Below, in pieces: positions 1 through 9,271 of a DNA stretch of 64,000 bases; position 1 is the stretch's first letter; the number at the start of each line of letters is the position of its first letter. A program made the position numbers and the translations under genes. The stretch comes from Ruminococcaceae bacterium UBA3215 (GTDB lineage: Bacteria; Bacillota; Clostridia; Oscillospirales; Ruminococcaceae), in assembly GCA_002363155.1 (NCBI GenBank), contig DEWH01000019.1, forward strand, positions 82,029 through 146,028, read 5' to 3'. The notes under the pieces were generated by a model that saw only the letters and a list, made by a program, of their open reading frames with translations, was not told the DNA's origin and ran no database searches.

Positions 1-1062
1 ACGGGCAATATCGCGAGAACAGTGGATTCGGCTTTTTCGACCTTCCTTTATGACACGCGAAAGGGCAAAGAGGGCTGGAATACCGGGCTTGCGCGTATGT
101 ACGGTGTGGATACCGCACATTTACCCGAGCTGATAGAATGTACAGATGTGGCAGGAAAGCTTACCGCAAAGGCGGCGGAGGAGCTCGGGCTCCCGGAGGG
201 AATACCGGTTTTCGGCGGAGGAGGAGACGCAACGCTCACAGGTATCGGCGCAGGCTGTACCGCAGTCGGTCAGACGCATATTTATATCGGTACATCCGGC
301 TGGGTAGTCACACTCATGGATCATCAGGCGGTTGATCCGCTGAACAGTATGACGGGCGTTATTGCGGGCTTGAAGGGGCATTTCCATTACTACGCCGAGC
401 TGGAGACGGCAGGAAAGTGCTTTGAATGGGTCAAGGATCATCTTGCGCTCGACGAGGTCGGAGTTTATTCGCAGGAAATGAATCTTTCGGAAAATCACGA
501 AAGTAAATACAAGAGTCTGTATGATTATCTGTCTGATGAGGTGAGCAAAGTGCCGCCGGGTTCACACGGCGTGATATTTACACCGTGGATGCACGGAAAC
601 CGCAGTCCGTTTGAAGATCCCTTTGCAGCGGGTATGTTCTTCAATCTGAAGCTTGAAACAGGAAAGCGCGATATGATAAGGTCGGTACTGGAAGGGATAT
701 GTTATCATCTTCGCTGGCTGCTGGAATGTGAATCGGCAAAAATAAAAACATCGGACACCATACGGTTTGTGGGCGGCGGCGCGCTTTCCCCGGTGACCTG
801 CCGGATGCTTGCGGACATAACCGGCAGAGTGATCGAGACGATAGACGAACCGCAGGATGCGGGCGCGGTAGGTGCCGCATTGCTGATAGCACTCGGAACG
901 GGGCTCATCGGCTCACCCGCAGAGGCAGGAAAACTGGTACCTGTCAGTGCCGTCTATCGTCCGGATCCTGTAAATCAGGCGGTATATGAACGCAATTACC
1001 GCGTTTTCCGCAGACTGTATAAGAGCAACGCAAAGAATTTCAAAGCTCTGAACGGTATATGA
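1..1062 (+). CDS. FGGY-family carbohydrate kinase, probably xylulokinase (5' end outside window)
   Basis: The reading frame is open from the first base, so the gene starts upstream; about 353 residues of its C-terminal two thirds are present. FGGY kinases phosphorylate sugars such as D-xylulose with ATP in the cytoplasm. Visible family features are the inter-domain stretch with IYIGTSGWVVTL and the C-terminal ATPase-fold segment RFVGGGALSP followed by DAGAVGAALLIALG, the nucleotide-binding part. The xylulokinase assignment rests on general resemblance; gluconate or ribulose kinases share this fold, and the N-terminal substrate half is missing. A GH31 alpha-xylosidase elsewhere in the window fits a xylose-using cell. 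It is followed by a terminator and no downstream co-directional gene. Confidence 0.75.
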   Translation, partial: TGNIARTVDSAFSTFLYDTRKGKEGWNTGLARMYGVDTAHLPELIECTDVAGKLTAKAAEELGLPEGIPVFGGGGDATLTGIGAGCTAVGQTHIYIGTSGWVVTLMDHQAVDPLNSMTGVIAGLKGHFHYYAELETAGKCFEWVKDHLALDEVGVYSQEMNLSENHESKYKSLYDYLSDEVSKVPPGSHGVIFTPWMHGNRSPFEDPFAAGMFFNLKLETGKRDMIRSVLEGICYHLRWLLECESAKIKTSDTIRFVGGGALSPVTCRMLADITGRVIETIDEPQDAGAVGAALLIALGTGLIGSPAEAGKLVPVSAVYRPDPVNQAVYERNYRVFRRLYKSNAKNFKALNGI

Positions 1063-1095
1063 TGCGGTCTCCCGGACTGCACACAAAAGAATAAT

Positions 1096-1140
1096 CAGCC
1101 CTGCTGAACCTGTGGACAGATGACCGGCGGGGCTGTTTTA
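1096..1140 (+). terminator. Rho-independent terminator after the sugar kinase
   Basis: An 11-bp GC-rich stem (CAGCCCTGCTG against CGGCGGGGCTG with G-T pairs) is followed by TTTTA, 34 bp after the kinase stop codon. Confidence 0.7.
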
Positions 1141-1274
1141 CTGTTTCGGGAGCGGGTGATAAGGCGGACGCAGTTCGGGATTCGTTTCGGAATTTACTTG
1201 CATTTTGTCCGGGTTTACGGTCTGGTAGATGTTGCTGCTCAACAGCTTCTGCCGCTGTGGTGCTGAAATGAACA

Positions 1275-1314
1275 AACGGGAATGGAGCCTGCACGGCTCT
1301 CATTCCCGTTTTAT
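1275..1314. terminator. Hairpin between convergent genes, probably bidirectional terminator
   Basis: AACGGGAATG-GAGCC pairs with GGCTCTCATTCCCGTT, followed by TTTTAT on the plus strand. It lies between the plus-strand kinase and the minus-strand phosphatase gene and can end transcription from either side. The rest of 1063-1428 shows no gene. Confidence 0.6.
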
Positions 1315-1428
1315 ATTGCATTGTAAGACCCATTCAAGAGCGCCGGTTCAGCATCTTCTTCAGGCAATACTGCACAAACAGGCGGACAAAAGCCTCCGGC
1401 TTAATATCTGCCTTAACGGCTCTTTCAT

Positions 1429-2946
1429 TCATTTCCCTTCCGGTCCGTAATATTTGAGACCCAGCATGGTAAGATCGTCAAACTGCGGAGCTTCCTTTAC
1501 GAACACATCAACAGCGTTCCGAACGCCCTTGAGCACTTCTTCCTGTGAAATATCGCCGGGCAGCGCGTTCAGCGCTTCAAGGGTACGGTCTGTGCCGAAA
1601 AGCTGGTTATTTGCATTTGTAGCCTCTGCGACGCCGTCTGTATAGACGAACAGACTGTCTCCCTTTTTCAGCATTATCTCATGGTCTTTGTATTTTGACT
1701 TCTGGGCAGCTCCGACAGCAAGTCCGTGCTTATCTTTGAATATCTCATAGTGTCCGTTCAGGTTCAGAAAAGGGTATTCATGTCCCGCGTTTGCAGTAGT
1801 GAGCTTTCCTGTGCTTATTTCAAGTATTCCAAGCCATACGGTGACGAACATGTGAGCGTCGTTGGTGGCATAGATCTTCTGGTTTACTCTTTCGAGTATC
1901 TCTGCCGGAGATCCGCCCATAGTGGTGTGGTCATTTATTAGGATCTTCGTGGACATCATAAACAGTGCTGCGGGAATGCCTTTTCCGGACACGTCGGCTA
2001 TTACCATTGCAAGGTGGTCGTCATCGGTCATGAACAGGTCGTAGAAGTCACCGCCTACCTCTTTGGCAGGAGTCATGGAAGCGTGGATATCAAACTCACT
2101 GCGTTCCGGGAATGCGGGAAATATATTGGGCAGCATGCTTGCCTGGATCTGTGTAGCCATGTTGAGCTCGATCTGCGTGGAAGCCAGCTTTTTGCTCTTG
2201 TCGTTGAAAATGACGCAGTACATAATGATCAGCGATATAAGAATGATGCCGTACTGACCCGCATTGCCGAACATTGCTCCTGCAAGGAGATATTCAGCTA
2301 TCGGGAAGAATATGAACGTGAGTGCGGCCGCTTTCTGGGAGTGGGGGCTGCTGCTCCTGATTATAAGTACGGTTGCAGTGACAGATACGGCAATAAGGTA
2401 TATATCTTCCAGCCACGAGATGTCTGTTGGCCGATACATTCCGCCGGCGTCTATATAGAAAGTTACCGGAGTGAAGTTATTTGAAAGCAGGACAACTGCT
2501 TGAAGCGCCATCAGGACCGGTATCCCCCTGTCGGCAAGATCCTTGATCCTGCCGCTGAAATTGAGGGTCACGTTTACATATTGATAGAAGCATAAGATCA
2601 TCACAAGATCTATCAGTTTGCTTGTCATGCAGAATATGAAACAAGCCGTGCTGTATTCCGGTACCTGCAATGTATAGTACATTGCGGCGTTGGCAGCGAA
2701 GCTGGCGCTTGAACAGATGATAAGGGTCCGGAAGATCTTTGCTCCGTCACCTTTCTGTCTCATGCTTCCGAAAAGCAGTGCCGCGCTTAGCACTGCGCCG
2801 CCCTGATCTATGCCGATATCGAACAGGAATTCCTTCAGCCTCGCATCATCGAAGAACTGATTTCCGAGTATCAGGACACACATGGCTGACGCGATAGTAA
2901 AGATCAGTCCGAGTATTACAATATTGTTTTTAAGCTTATTGACCAT
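1429..2946 (-). CDS. Membrane-bound SpoIIE/RsbU-type PP2C serine phosphatase
   Basis: 505 residues. The N-terminal half (about 1-250) is a run of hydrophobic helices, roughly eight by eye. A short helical linker (about 252-272) leads to a PP2C/SpoIIE domain with the metal-binding aspartates of the family: GGDFYD (Asp300), VIADVSGKG (Asp318), YTDGVAEA and FDDLTML. Such enzymes dephosphorylate STAS anti-anti-sigma proteins in partner-switching pathways; the membrane part probably senses a signal. It starts 5 bp after the glycosyltransferase stop, so the two are co-transcribed. A STAS protein lies divergently 1.5 kb away and is the obvious substrate candidate (inference). Confidence 0.88.
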   Translation of the reverse strand: MVNKLKNNIVILGLIFTIASAMCVLILGNQFFDDARLKEFLFDIGIDQGGAVLSAALLFGSMRQKGDGAKIFRTLIICSSASFAANAAMYYTLQVPEYSTACFIFCMTSKLIDLVMILCFYQYVNVTLNFSGRIKDLADRGIPVLMALQAVVLLSNNFTPVTFYIDAGGMYRPTDISWLEDIYLIAVSVTATVLIIRSSSPHSQKAAALTFIFFPIAEYLLAGAMFGNAGQYGIILISLIIMYCVIFNDKSKKLASTQIELNMATQIQASMLPNIFPAFPERSEFDIHASMTPAKEVGGDFYDLFMTDDDHLAMVIADVSGKGIPAALFMMSTKILINDHTTMGGSPAEILERVNQKIYATNDAHMFVTVWLGILEISTGKLTTANAGHEYPFLNLNGHYEIFKDKHGLAVGAAQKSKYKDHEIMLKKGDSLFVYTDGVAEATNANNQLFGTDRTLEALNALPGDISQEEVLKGVRNAVDVFVKEAPQFDDLTMLGLKYYGPEGK

Positions 2947-2951
2947 ATTAT

Positions 2952-4163
2952 CTATTCCTTTTCCGGTGATATATCATTTTCTATCAGCCTGACTGCTTCG
3001 GAAAGCCCGCCTTCGGTCTTTATCTTTTCAGATATTTCTTTGGCGTTCCTGCTTTTTTCCTCATAGGTGTTCTGCATTTCCACAATTGCGTTATAGATAG
3101 TCTCAACGCTCAGATCTTTAGCTTTCAAAGGCTCTCCGGCTACGTTTATATTTTTCAGCTGCATGGCAAATCCGAGCTGGTCGAGAACGTGCGGTACAGG
3201 TATCGACGGGATACCGTAGATCATAGTTGCCGCCGTTGTCCCGAAGCCACAGTGATGTATCACAAAGCTTCCCTGCCTGAACAGCCAGCTGTGCGGTACA
3301 CTTCCGCAGGCTATCATCGTTTCCGGCAGAGCGTACTCTTTCAAAGACTTCTGAAATCCTTGTATAACAGCTCTGCATCCGGCTTTTTCAAATGCTTTGA
3401 CAAACATATCGAGTTTTACCGTTTCGGCTTTGTCTTCAAAAGACATCGCTCCCAGCGCAAGTATAACAGGTCTGTCCCCGCTTTCAAGAAAAGCTTTCAG
3501 TTCATCGCTTGGGGTGAACTCCTCCTCATCCTCATACCAATAGCCTGTCATAATATGCTGTCCTTCCCAATATGGGCTGCGCTGTACCACATACTTGCTT
3601 ATCGGTATCAGATCAAGTCTGCGCGACATTGTGGAGTCTCCGTTTTTCAGCGGTTTCAGACCGTAAACTTTTCTGATCTTGTTGTAGGGTTTTGTCATTT
3701 GTTTTCCGATAAATCCGCCGATGATCTTATTCATTAAAGTCTGCGGCTTGCCCTTTTCGGCGATCATTTCAGTCTGCAAAGTCACGTTGACTGTCGGGAT
3801 ACCGAGGGCTTCCGCTTCCGTTGCGCCCATCTGACTGTGACTGACGATAATAAGGTCTTTTTCCTTGCAGGCTTCATATACTTCATTAGTCGAGTTCTGA
3901 ATGATCCTGAATATAAAATTCATGGTCTTTATCATGCTTAATGCCGCGTTGGAGCTTTTGCCCCTGATAGCGGCGGCTTCCTGCTCTATATCAATATCCG
4001 GACCGATCGGTACAAAATCAATACCGGCATTCTCGATGAGCTTTCTCCAACAGGGATGTGAGCCGAGCTTGACATCGTGTCCGTTTCTTTTCAGTGCCCG
4101 TGAAAGATATATGTAAGGCTGGACATCTCCGCGCGTCCCCATTGTGAAAATAGCTGTCTTCAT
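2952..4163 (-). CDS. GT1-family glycosyltransferase (MGT / sterol-glucosyltransferase type)
   Basis: 403 residues. The N terminus, MGTRGDVQPYIYLSRAL, is the acceptor-binding beginning typical of UDP-sugar dependent GT1 enzymes. The C-terminal donor-binding part carries HHCGFGTTAATMIYGIPS and VPHVLDQLGFA, the family signature in slightly altered form (HHCG for HHGG). Members glycosylate lipids, sterols or small hydrophobic molecules in the cytoplasm; the acceptor here cannot be told. It is first in a two-gene operon with the SpoIIE-type phosphatase, which could mean membrane-lipid glycosylation is tied to a stress signal. The ATG start has a GGAG site just upstream and a consensus promoter near 4250. 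Confidence 0.85.
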   Translation of the reverse strand: MKTAIFTMGTRGDVQPYIYLSRALKRNGHDVKLGSHPCWRKLIENAGIDFVPIGPDIDIEQEAAAIRGKSSNAALSMIKTMNFIFRIIQNSTNEVYEACKEKDLIIVSHSQMGATEAEALGIPTVNVTLQTEMIAEKGKPQTLMNKIIGGFIGKQMTKPYNKIRKVYGLKPLKNGDSTMSRRLDLIPISKYVVQRSPYWEGQHIMTGYWYEDEEEFTPSDELKAFLESGDRPVILALGAMSFEDKAETVKLDMFVKAFEKAGCRAVIQGFQKSLKEYALPETMIACGSVPHSWLFRQGSFVIHHCGFGTTAATMIYGIPSIPVPHVLDQLGFAMQLKNINVAGEPLKAKDLSVETIYNAIVEMQNTYEEKSRNAKEISEKIKTEGGLSEAVRLIENDISPEKE

Positions 4164-4230
4164 GATAACTCCTTCTCCATTGACATTGTTATTATTGCGG
4201 TAAAATAAACTGTATATATACTGCTATTTT

Positions 4231-4259
4231 ATTATAATTTAAAACAGATAAAAAGTCAA
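4231..4259 (-). promoter_or_regulatory. SigmaA-type promoter for the GT1/phosphatase operon
   Basis: On the minus strand TTGACT, 17 bp, TATAAT, about 70 bp upstream of the glycosyltransferase start. Confidence 0.75.
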
Positions 4260-4290
4260 TATCTTACTCATATCCGGCGGTCGCCCGCTA

Positions 4291-4319
4291 TTGACATTTG
4301 TGACAGATTTTGGTATAAT
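4291..4319 (+). promoter_or_regulatory. SigmaA-type promoter for the STAS gene
   Basis: TTGACA (4291), 17 bp, TATAAT (4314): a perfect consensus pair. It is divergent from the promoter of the GT1/phosphatase operon; the two -35 boxes lie 31 bp apart, so the region could bind a shared regulator. Confidence 0.85.
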
Positions 4320-4417
4320 AAAGCGGAGAAAAATATTACAGTTTACAAAGAGGAGTTCATGTTCTTGCAGGGGGGCATGATACGGATAAATAATAATTTG
4401 AACGGGAGGACATAATA

Positions 4418-4774
4418 ATGGGATTGTTCAGTAAGAAGAAGGCAAAGGATGAGGAAAAAGCTGTTTCCGACCTCAAGATCGATATTTCAAAGAACGGGGA
4501 AGAGCTTACGGTAAGGCTTAAAGGAAGGCTTGACACGATAACGTCGCCGGATCTTGAGGAAAGGCTCAATGAGGAGATGACGGGCATCAAAAACCTCATA
4601 TTCGATCTCGAAAAGCTGAACTACATTTCCAGTGCAGGACTTCGTGTACTTCTCGGAGCTTCACAGGAAATAGAAGCTGTGGAGGGAGAAATGCTTATAC
4701 GCAATGTTGCCGAGCCGGTCAGAGTCGTATTTGATCTCACAGGTTTTGACACTGCGTTCAATATTGAAGAATAA
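4418..4774 (+). CDS. STAS-domain anti-anti-sigma factor (SpoIIAA/RsbV type)
   Basis: 118 residues. After a charged N-terminal tail (about 1-18) comes a single STAS domain: LKGRLDTITSPDLEERL, then NLIFDLEKLNYISSAGLRVLL with the conserved Ser71/Ser72 region that is phosphorylated by RsbW-like kinases in this family. In the unphosphorylated state such proteins bind the anti-sigma kinase and free a regulator. The neighbouring SpoIIE-type phosphatase would restore that state. No dedicated small kinase gene is adjacent, but the MATE protein at the far end of the window has a HATPase-like tail. The start has a GGGAGG site at ideal spacing. Confidence 0.88.
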   Translation: MGLFSKKKAKDEEKAVSDLKIDISKNGEELTVRLKGRLDTITSPDLEERLNEEMTGIKNLIFDLEKLNYISSAGLRVLLGASQEIEAVEGEMLIRNVAEPVRVVFDLTGFDTAFNIEE

Positions 4775-4865
4775 CGGAAAACCGCATTATTCCCCGGTGC
4801 GGAAAAATGCACAAAGCTTCAGCGGTCAGTATAATACACCGCACCTGCCGATCATAAACACAAAC

Positions 4866-4901
4866 AAAAAGGCTTACCCCATTACCGGGATAAGCCTTTT
4901 A
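4866..4901. terminator. Bidirectional terminator between STAS and nucleotidase genes
   Basis: AAAAAGGCTTACCCC pairs with GGGATAAGCCTTTT; A and T runs on both sides serve both convergent genes. Confidence 0.85.
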
Positions 4902-4918
4902 AATTATCCGTCTTACAA

Positions 4919-6820
4919 TTACTTTCTCTTTCTTGCAAAACCTGCCGCGATAAGGCATACAGCAGGTACGATCACTGTTATGCCGACGCCTGTGACAGGG
5001 TTCTGCTCTGTGGTCACGGGTGTTTCGGGAGCGGTTTCTTCCGCTGTATCTTCTGCGGGGATCTCAGCAGCCGCATTATCGGGCTCCTCGGAAATTTCCT
5101 CGTCCGCAGCACTTTCAACCGAGCTGTTGATGAATCTGATCCTGCCTTCGCCGTAAAGATTGCTGTACTTTTCGGGTATCACACCGCCGAGATTATCACG
5201 GATATATGTCGCAATAAGATCGGAATCCGACATAACACTGTCGCGGACGATACTGCACTTATCGGATAATATGTATTTGAATCCGTCACCGCCGTTTTTC
5301 AGATAGTAGTCATGGCAAGCGAGCGTGTACGTTTTCGATGTATCGAGAGGTTCACCGTTTATCAGCACGTTTTTGACTCTGTACTCTCCGTCAACACTGA
5401 GATATACGCCGGTCTCGTCTTGCTTTACAGAACTGGGGACACCTTCATCTATGGTGTATTCAATGCCGGAAACGTGGATAAACGAGGCGTTTTCGCCGGG
5501 ATATTTCATTGCTCCCGCTTCCAGTACATCAAGTATCTGCTGACCGGTGACTTCAACGACCATTGCCATATTTGCAAACGGGAATACAGCCATAGCATCA
5601 CTGTAGGTGATATCACCGGAGCTGATCGATGTTCTTACACCGCCGCCGTTTATAATACCAACATCGGCACCGAGGACATATTTATATGCGTCTGCGCAAA
5701 GGTCGCCGAGGTTTGTCTCGTGGTTTCTTACCACTCTGTCTCCGGTCTCGGGGTCGTTCGCGATAAGGTCATAAGCGGAGCTGCCTATCTTCTGGTCAAG
5801 GATCTCGCCGTATTCCGACTTTATCTGCATCATAATGCTGTTTACTGCTTCATCGACAAATCTGCCTTCTCTGCCGTCGGGTTCGAGCCATGAATCTTCG
5901 GCTATACCGGAGTCTTCCGCAGGTGCGGGAACGCTGTCGATAAGTTCGGTTGAGATCTTGCCGTCTGTGGTTATGGTCATCTTGCCGATATTTGCAAACT
6001 TGGTTCCGGTCTGTGTAATGACAACGTCTTTGCCGTCCTTTGACTTCACTGTAAATCCGGGTGTAACATCGTGAGAATGTCCGTCTATGACCGCGTCAAT
6101 TCCTGAAAGCTCGGCAACGATCTCCTGTGCGCTCCAGCCTTCTCTTATGTCAGTCTCTCCGAGATGCCCAAGCAGGATAACATAATCCGCGCCGTCTTCT
6201 CTTGCGTTATCCACCGCATTCTGGAGCAGTTCGTAAACGCTGCCGTCTTCACCGAAGCTGTATATAAACTCTCCTTCTTCATTCTGGAAAAATACAGGGT
6301 TGGATCCCGAAGGCGTTTCGGGAGTGGTTGCACCCACAAAAGCTATCTTCTTATCTCCCGCTTCGATCATCTTATATGCATCGAACAGCGGTTTTCCGGT
6401 CTCTTTGCTGTAGAAATTCGCGCAGATATAACCGCAGTTAAGCTCGTCCGCCCTAACCTGAAGCTCTTTCAGGCTGTAGTCAAATTCGTGGTTTCCGAGA
6501 GTTGCGGCATCATAGCCGACCGCATTCATAAGGCGTGTTATGTAAGCGCCTTTCGAGAGTGTACCGACCGGCATACCCTGAATAGCGTCACCGGCATCGA
6601 CTACCAGCACATTTTCATACTGCGCCTGCATCTCGCGCTTATACAGCGCAAGTCCGTCATATCCGATATTGACATCAATACCGCAGTGAACGTCGTTGGT
6701 GTACAGAATGACTATATCGTCACTCTTGCCGCTGTCTTCCGCATAAACCGGTACCTGTACGGCAGCGCAAGCAAGTATGAGAGCTGTACCTGCAGCCGCG
6801 ATTCTGATCAATTTTTTCAT
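4919..6820 (-). CDS. Secreted, probably wall-anchored 5'-nucleotidase (UshA/YfkN family)
   Basis: 633 residues from the ATG at 6820, chosen because AGGAGGG precedes it and a signal peptide follows (MKKLIRIAAAGTALILACAA, cut likely after VYA). The metallophosphatase domain shows YTNDVHCG (Asp43, His45), DAGDAIQG, GNHEFD (110-114) and DGHSHD; the C-terminal nucleotidase domain shows NLGDLCADAYKY and INGGGVRTSISSGD. Such enzymes hydrolyse extracellular nucleotides to nucleosides for salvage. The end, after an acidic Ala/Glu/Thr-rich spacer, is NPVTG (607-611), a hydrophobic stretch and RKRK, i.e. a sortase sorting signal with NPxTG instead of LPxTG. Monocistronic. Confidence 0.9.
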   Translation of the reverse strand: MKKLIRIAAAGTALILACAAVQVPVYAEDSGKSDDIVILYTNDVHCGIDVNIGYDGLALYKREMQAQYENVLVVDAGDAIQGMPVGTLSKGAYITRLMNAVGYDAATLGNHEFDYSLKELQVRADELNCGYICANFYSKETGKPLFDAYKMIEAGDKKIAFVGATTPETPSGSNPVFFQNEEGEFIYSFGEDGSVYELLQNAVDNAREDGADYVILLGHLGETDIREGWSAQEIVAELSGIDAVIDGHSHDVTPGFTVKSKDGKDVVITQTGTKFANIGKMTITTDGKISTELIDSVPAPAEDSGIAEDSWLEPDGREGRFVDEAVNSIMMQIKSEYGEILDQKIGSSAYDLIANDPETGDRVVRNHETNLGDLCADAYKYVLGADVGIINGGGVRTSISSGDITYSDAMAVFPFANMAMVVEVTGQQILDVLEAGAMKYPGENASFIHVSGIEYTIDEGVPSSVKQDETGVYLSVDGEYRVKNVLINGEPLDTSKTYTLACHDYYLKNGGDGFKYILSDKCSIVRDSVMSDSDLIATYIRDNLGGVIPEKYSNLYGEGRIRFINSSVESAADEEISEEPDNAAAEIPAEDTAEETAPETPVTTEQNPVTGVGITVIVPAVCLIAAGFARKRK

Positions 6821-6878
6821 ATTCCCTCCTGATTTAATTAAAGCATTAGACCTTCCATAATTTTTCCGGTCACCTATT

Positions 6879-6907
6879 ATTATATAACATTTCCGTATGA
6901 ATTGCAA
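6879..6907 (-). promoter_or_regulatory. Promoter of the 5'-nucleotidase gene
   Basis: Minus strand TTGCAA, 17 bp, TATAAT, about 60 bp upstream of the start codon. Confidence 0.7.
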
Positions 6908-7010
6908 CAGTTTTCCGATTTTATTCAGAAAAGCGGTCCGGATCTGTTGAATGCGCACGCTGTTTATGCCGTATATCCTATAAACTATCATGATAACCTC
7001 GTAATCTGAA

Positions 7011-7235
7011 TGCAAAGCGATTAAAGTTTTTTGAGGAGGGGGTCTGTCGAAGGTTTCTCTTGTCGCCGCATCCTTGCGGCGTTTTGGAAACCTTCTGTAC
7101 GACTTCCTGTCGTAGGGGAAGCCCATTTTGCACCGCACGGAAGCGGTGAGAAGTTTTCCAAAAGCGCGCACGATGCGCGCCACAAAGAAAACTTCGATTC
7201 ACAAAAAGGGGTGTCCCCAGTCTCGAGCGTCAGCG
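7011..7235 (+). repeat. Palindrome-rich intergenic repeat, family A, long copy
   Basis: Begins GCAAAGCGATTAAAGTTTTTTG and ends near CCCCAGTCTCGAGCG. The same two ends are seen around 25196-25288 with a much shorter middle. The middle here is a chain of nested hairpins, for example CGCCGCATCCTTGCGGCG, TACGACTTCCTGTCGTA and GCGCGCACGATGCGCGC. Function unknown; non-coding. Confidence 0.6.
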
Positions 7236-7242
7236 GCAAAAT

Positions 7243-7272
7243 AAAAGAGGCAGGCAAATGCCCGCCTCTTTT
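7243..7272 (-). terminator. Terminator of the chemoreceptor gene
   Basis: AAAAGAGGCAGGC pairs with GCCCGCCTCTTTT across a short loop, just past the minus-strand chemoreceptor stop. Confidence 0.8.
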
Positions 7273-7281
7273 GTATTTCTG

Positions 7282-9228
7282 TTACTGATTGATCTTGAAT
7301 CTTGCGACCTGATCCTTGAGCATCTTGGACTGTCCGGAGAGTTCTTCGCAGGAAGCTGCGGTCTCTTCGGCTGTTGCGGAGTTCATCTGGATAACCTGAG
7401 AGATCTGCTCTACGCCGGAAGTTATCTGCTTTATAGACTCGTTCTGTTCTGCGCTTGCAGCGGCGATCTGTGTGATAAGTTCCGCTGTTTCGGAGGACAT
7501 AGTCTTTACTTCCTTCATGGATTCCGCAGTCGAGAGCGCGATCTTCGAGCCCTTTCCGACAGCCTCGATAGAAGCTGTGATAAGAGATGTTGTGGAGCTT
7601 GCCGCTTCGGCGGACTTGCTTGCAAGGTTGCGGACTTCATCTGCAACAACAGCGAATCCCTTTCCTGCGTCACCTGCGCGGGCTGCCTCAACAGCCGCAT
7701 TCAGCGCGAGTATATTGGTCTGGAATGCGATATCTTCGATAGTCTTGATGATCTTTTCGATCTCCTGCGATGTGGAGCTTATCTCGTTCATCGCCTGTAC
7801 CATGTTCTGGATCTCCTGATCCTGCTCGTTTACTCTGTCCTGAGTCTGCTTGGAGAGATTTCCTGCCTGTGCGGCATTCTGAGCGGTATTCGCAATCTGT
7901 GTGGAGACTTCCGCGATAGTAGCGGAAATTTCCTCGATAGCGGAAGCCTGCTTGGTTGTACCGTCTGCGAGAGACTGGGAGCCCTCTGCCATCTGGTTGG
8001 AACCTGTGAGAACTTCGTCAGAAGAGGTGTTCATATTGCTGAGAGTTGTGCCCAGATCGTCCTCGATCTTAAGTATATTTCTTTCGATCTCCTCAAATAC
8101 GCCGGGGTATCTTACATTGGGAGTTTCGGTAAAGTCGCCGCTTGCCATAGCCGCAAGGATCCTTGACGAATCTCCGACAACATCGTTCATGCCGTGCTTT
8201 GCGCTCCGGAGTATCTCGACGAAAGCGCCGACTTCGTCATCAGCAAACTTGAATGTGACATTTGTAGTATCGAGCTGACCTGCGAGCATTTCCTTTGCAT
8301 ATTCTTCCGCGTGGGAAAGGGGCTTTGAAACTCTCTTGCTGCAGAAGATGAAGATGATAACACCGAGGAGTATCGCGCCGACAACGCCTATTGCAATCGC
8401 CACTGCCGTAACTATACCGAACTCGGCATCTGCTGCGCGGGCATCTGCTCCTGCCCAGTATGCGCCGACGATCTTTCCGTCGTAGTCGGTCATTGTCTGG
8501 TATGATACATAGTAATGTCTGTCAACAACGTCATGCTGACCTTCGTACTTGCCGTTCTTCTGAAGAACAGCTTCCGCAACATCTTCGTTGAGGTCTGTGC
8601 CTGTTGCACGCTCGCCGTTGTCGCGCTTGAGTGTGGTTGCATATCTGATGTTCCAGTTCCATACAGTAGCGTCGCAGTTTGATGTCTTCATGACCTCATC
8701 GAGCCAGTCGGTAGCTTCCATTGTGAAGCCGAGGCAGAGCATGAATTCCTGACCGTCCTGGTCCTTGACATACGACGCATACATAGCAACGAGCTCTTCA
8801 TCGCATCTTGCTATACCCTTTATGGTCTTGCCGTTTGATACGGGAGCGTAATCGAAGGACTTGAGCGGGTAGTTGTCGCTCTTGTATGTAATAGCACCGC
8901 TCTTATCACCGACGATCATATAGAAATCTTCGCCGGGAAGCTGTTTCTGCATATACGCTTTCAGAACTTCTCCGTTTGCGGCGACTGCTGCATCACGGAA
9001 ATCTCCGTCTTCCTTGAACATCGAATACGCATCTTCGAGATCGTTCAGCTCACTTGCTACCTTGTCCTCGAGGACCTGCATACCTACGACAGCTCTTTCA
9101 AGCATGATACCGTCGTTGTAGCTGCGCATCGTAAGAAGCGTCGTTGACAGAAGCAATGCTACCATTACAACTATACCGACGCCTGTTATGAACAGTATAT
9201 TTGTTCCGAGTCTTTTAGTCCATTTCAT
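7282..9228 (-). CDS. Methyl-accepting chemotaxis protein
   Basis: 648 residues from the ATG at 9228, which has AGGAGG upstream; a longer frame exists but lacks a site. Layout: membrane helix 9-33, extracytoplasmic sensor about 34-272 (probably Cache-like, ligand unknown), membrane helix 273-297, HAMP to about 345, then a long coiled-coil signalling domain with the conserved hairpin tip region (IAFQTNILALNAAVEAARAG, then VVADEVRNLA) that contacts CheA/CheW. It would report an external signal to the flagellar motor or another Che pathway. No CheA, CheW or flagellar gene is in the window, though a CheY-like protein is encoded at 45942. Confidence 0.93.
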   Translation of the reverse strand: MKWTKRLGTNILFITGVGIVVMVALLLSTTLLTMRSYNDGIMLERAVVGMQVLEDKVASELNDLEDAYSMFKEDGDFRDAAVAANGEVLKAYMQKQLPGEDFYMIVGDKSGAITYKSDNYPLKSFDYAPVSNGKTIKGIARCDEELVAMYASYVKDQDGQEFMLCLGFTMEATDWLDEVMKTSNCDATVWNWNIRYATTLKRDNGERATGTDLNEDVAEAVLQKNGKYEGQHDVVDRHYYVSYQTMTDYDGKIVGAYWAGADARAADAEFGIVTAVAIAIGVVGAILLGVIIFIFCSKRVSKPLSHAEEYAKEMLAGQLDTTNVTFKFADDEVGAFVEILRSAKHGMNDVVGDSSRILAAMASGDFTETPNVRYPGVFEEIERNILKIEDDLGTTLSNMNTSSDEVLTGSNQMAEGSQSLADGTTKQASAIEEISATIAEVSTQIANTAQNAAQAGNLSKQTQDRVNEQDQEIQNMVQAMNEISSTSQEIEKIIKTIEDIAFQTNILALNAAVEAARAGDAGKGFAVVADEVRNLASKSAEAASSTTSLITASIEAVGKGSKIALSTAESMKEVKTMSSETAELITQIAAASAEQNESIKQITSGVEQISQVIQMNSATAEETAASCEELSGQSKMLKDQVARFKINQ

Positions 9229-9271
9229 ATTTCTTTTCCTCCTGAACGAAAGCTTTAATGTACTAATCAGT

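Noticed and set aside
6821..7183. N-terminal extension of the nucleotidase by 121 codons
   Set aside because: The signal peptide and AGGAGGG site place the start at 6820; the extension crosses the promoter and repeat family A.
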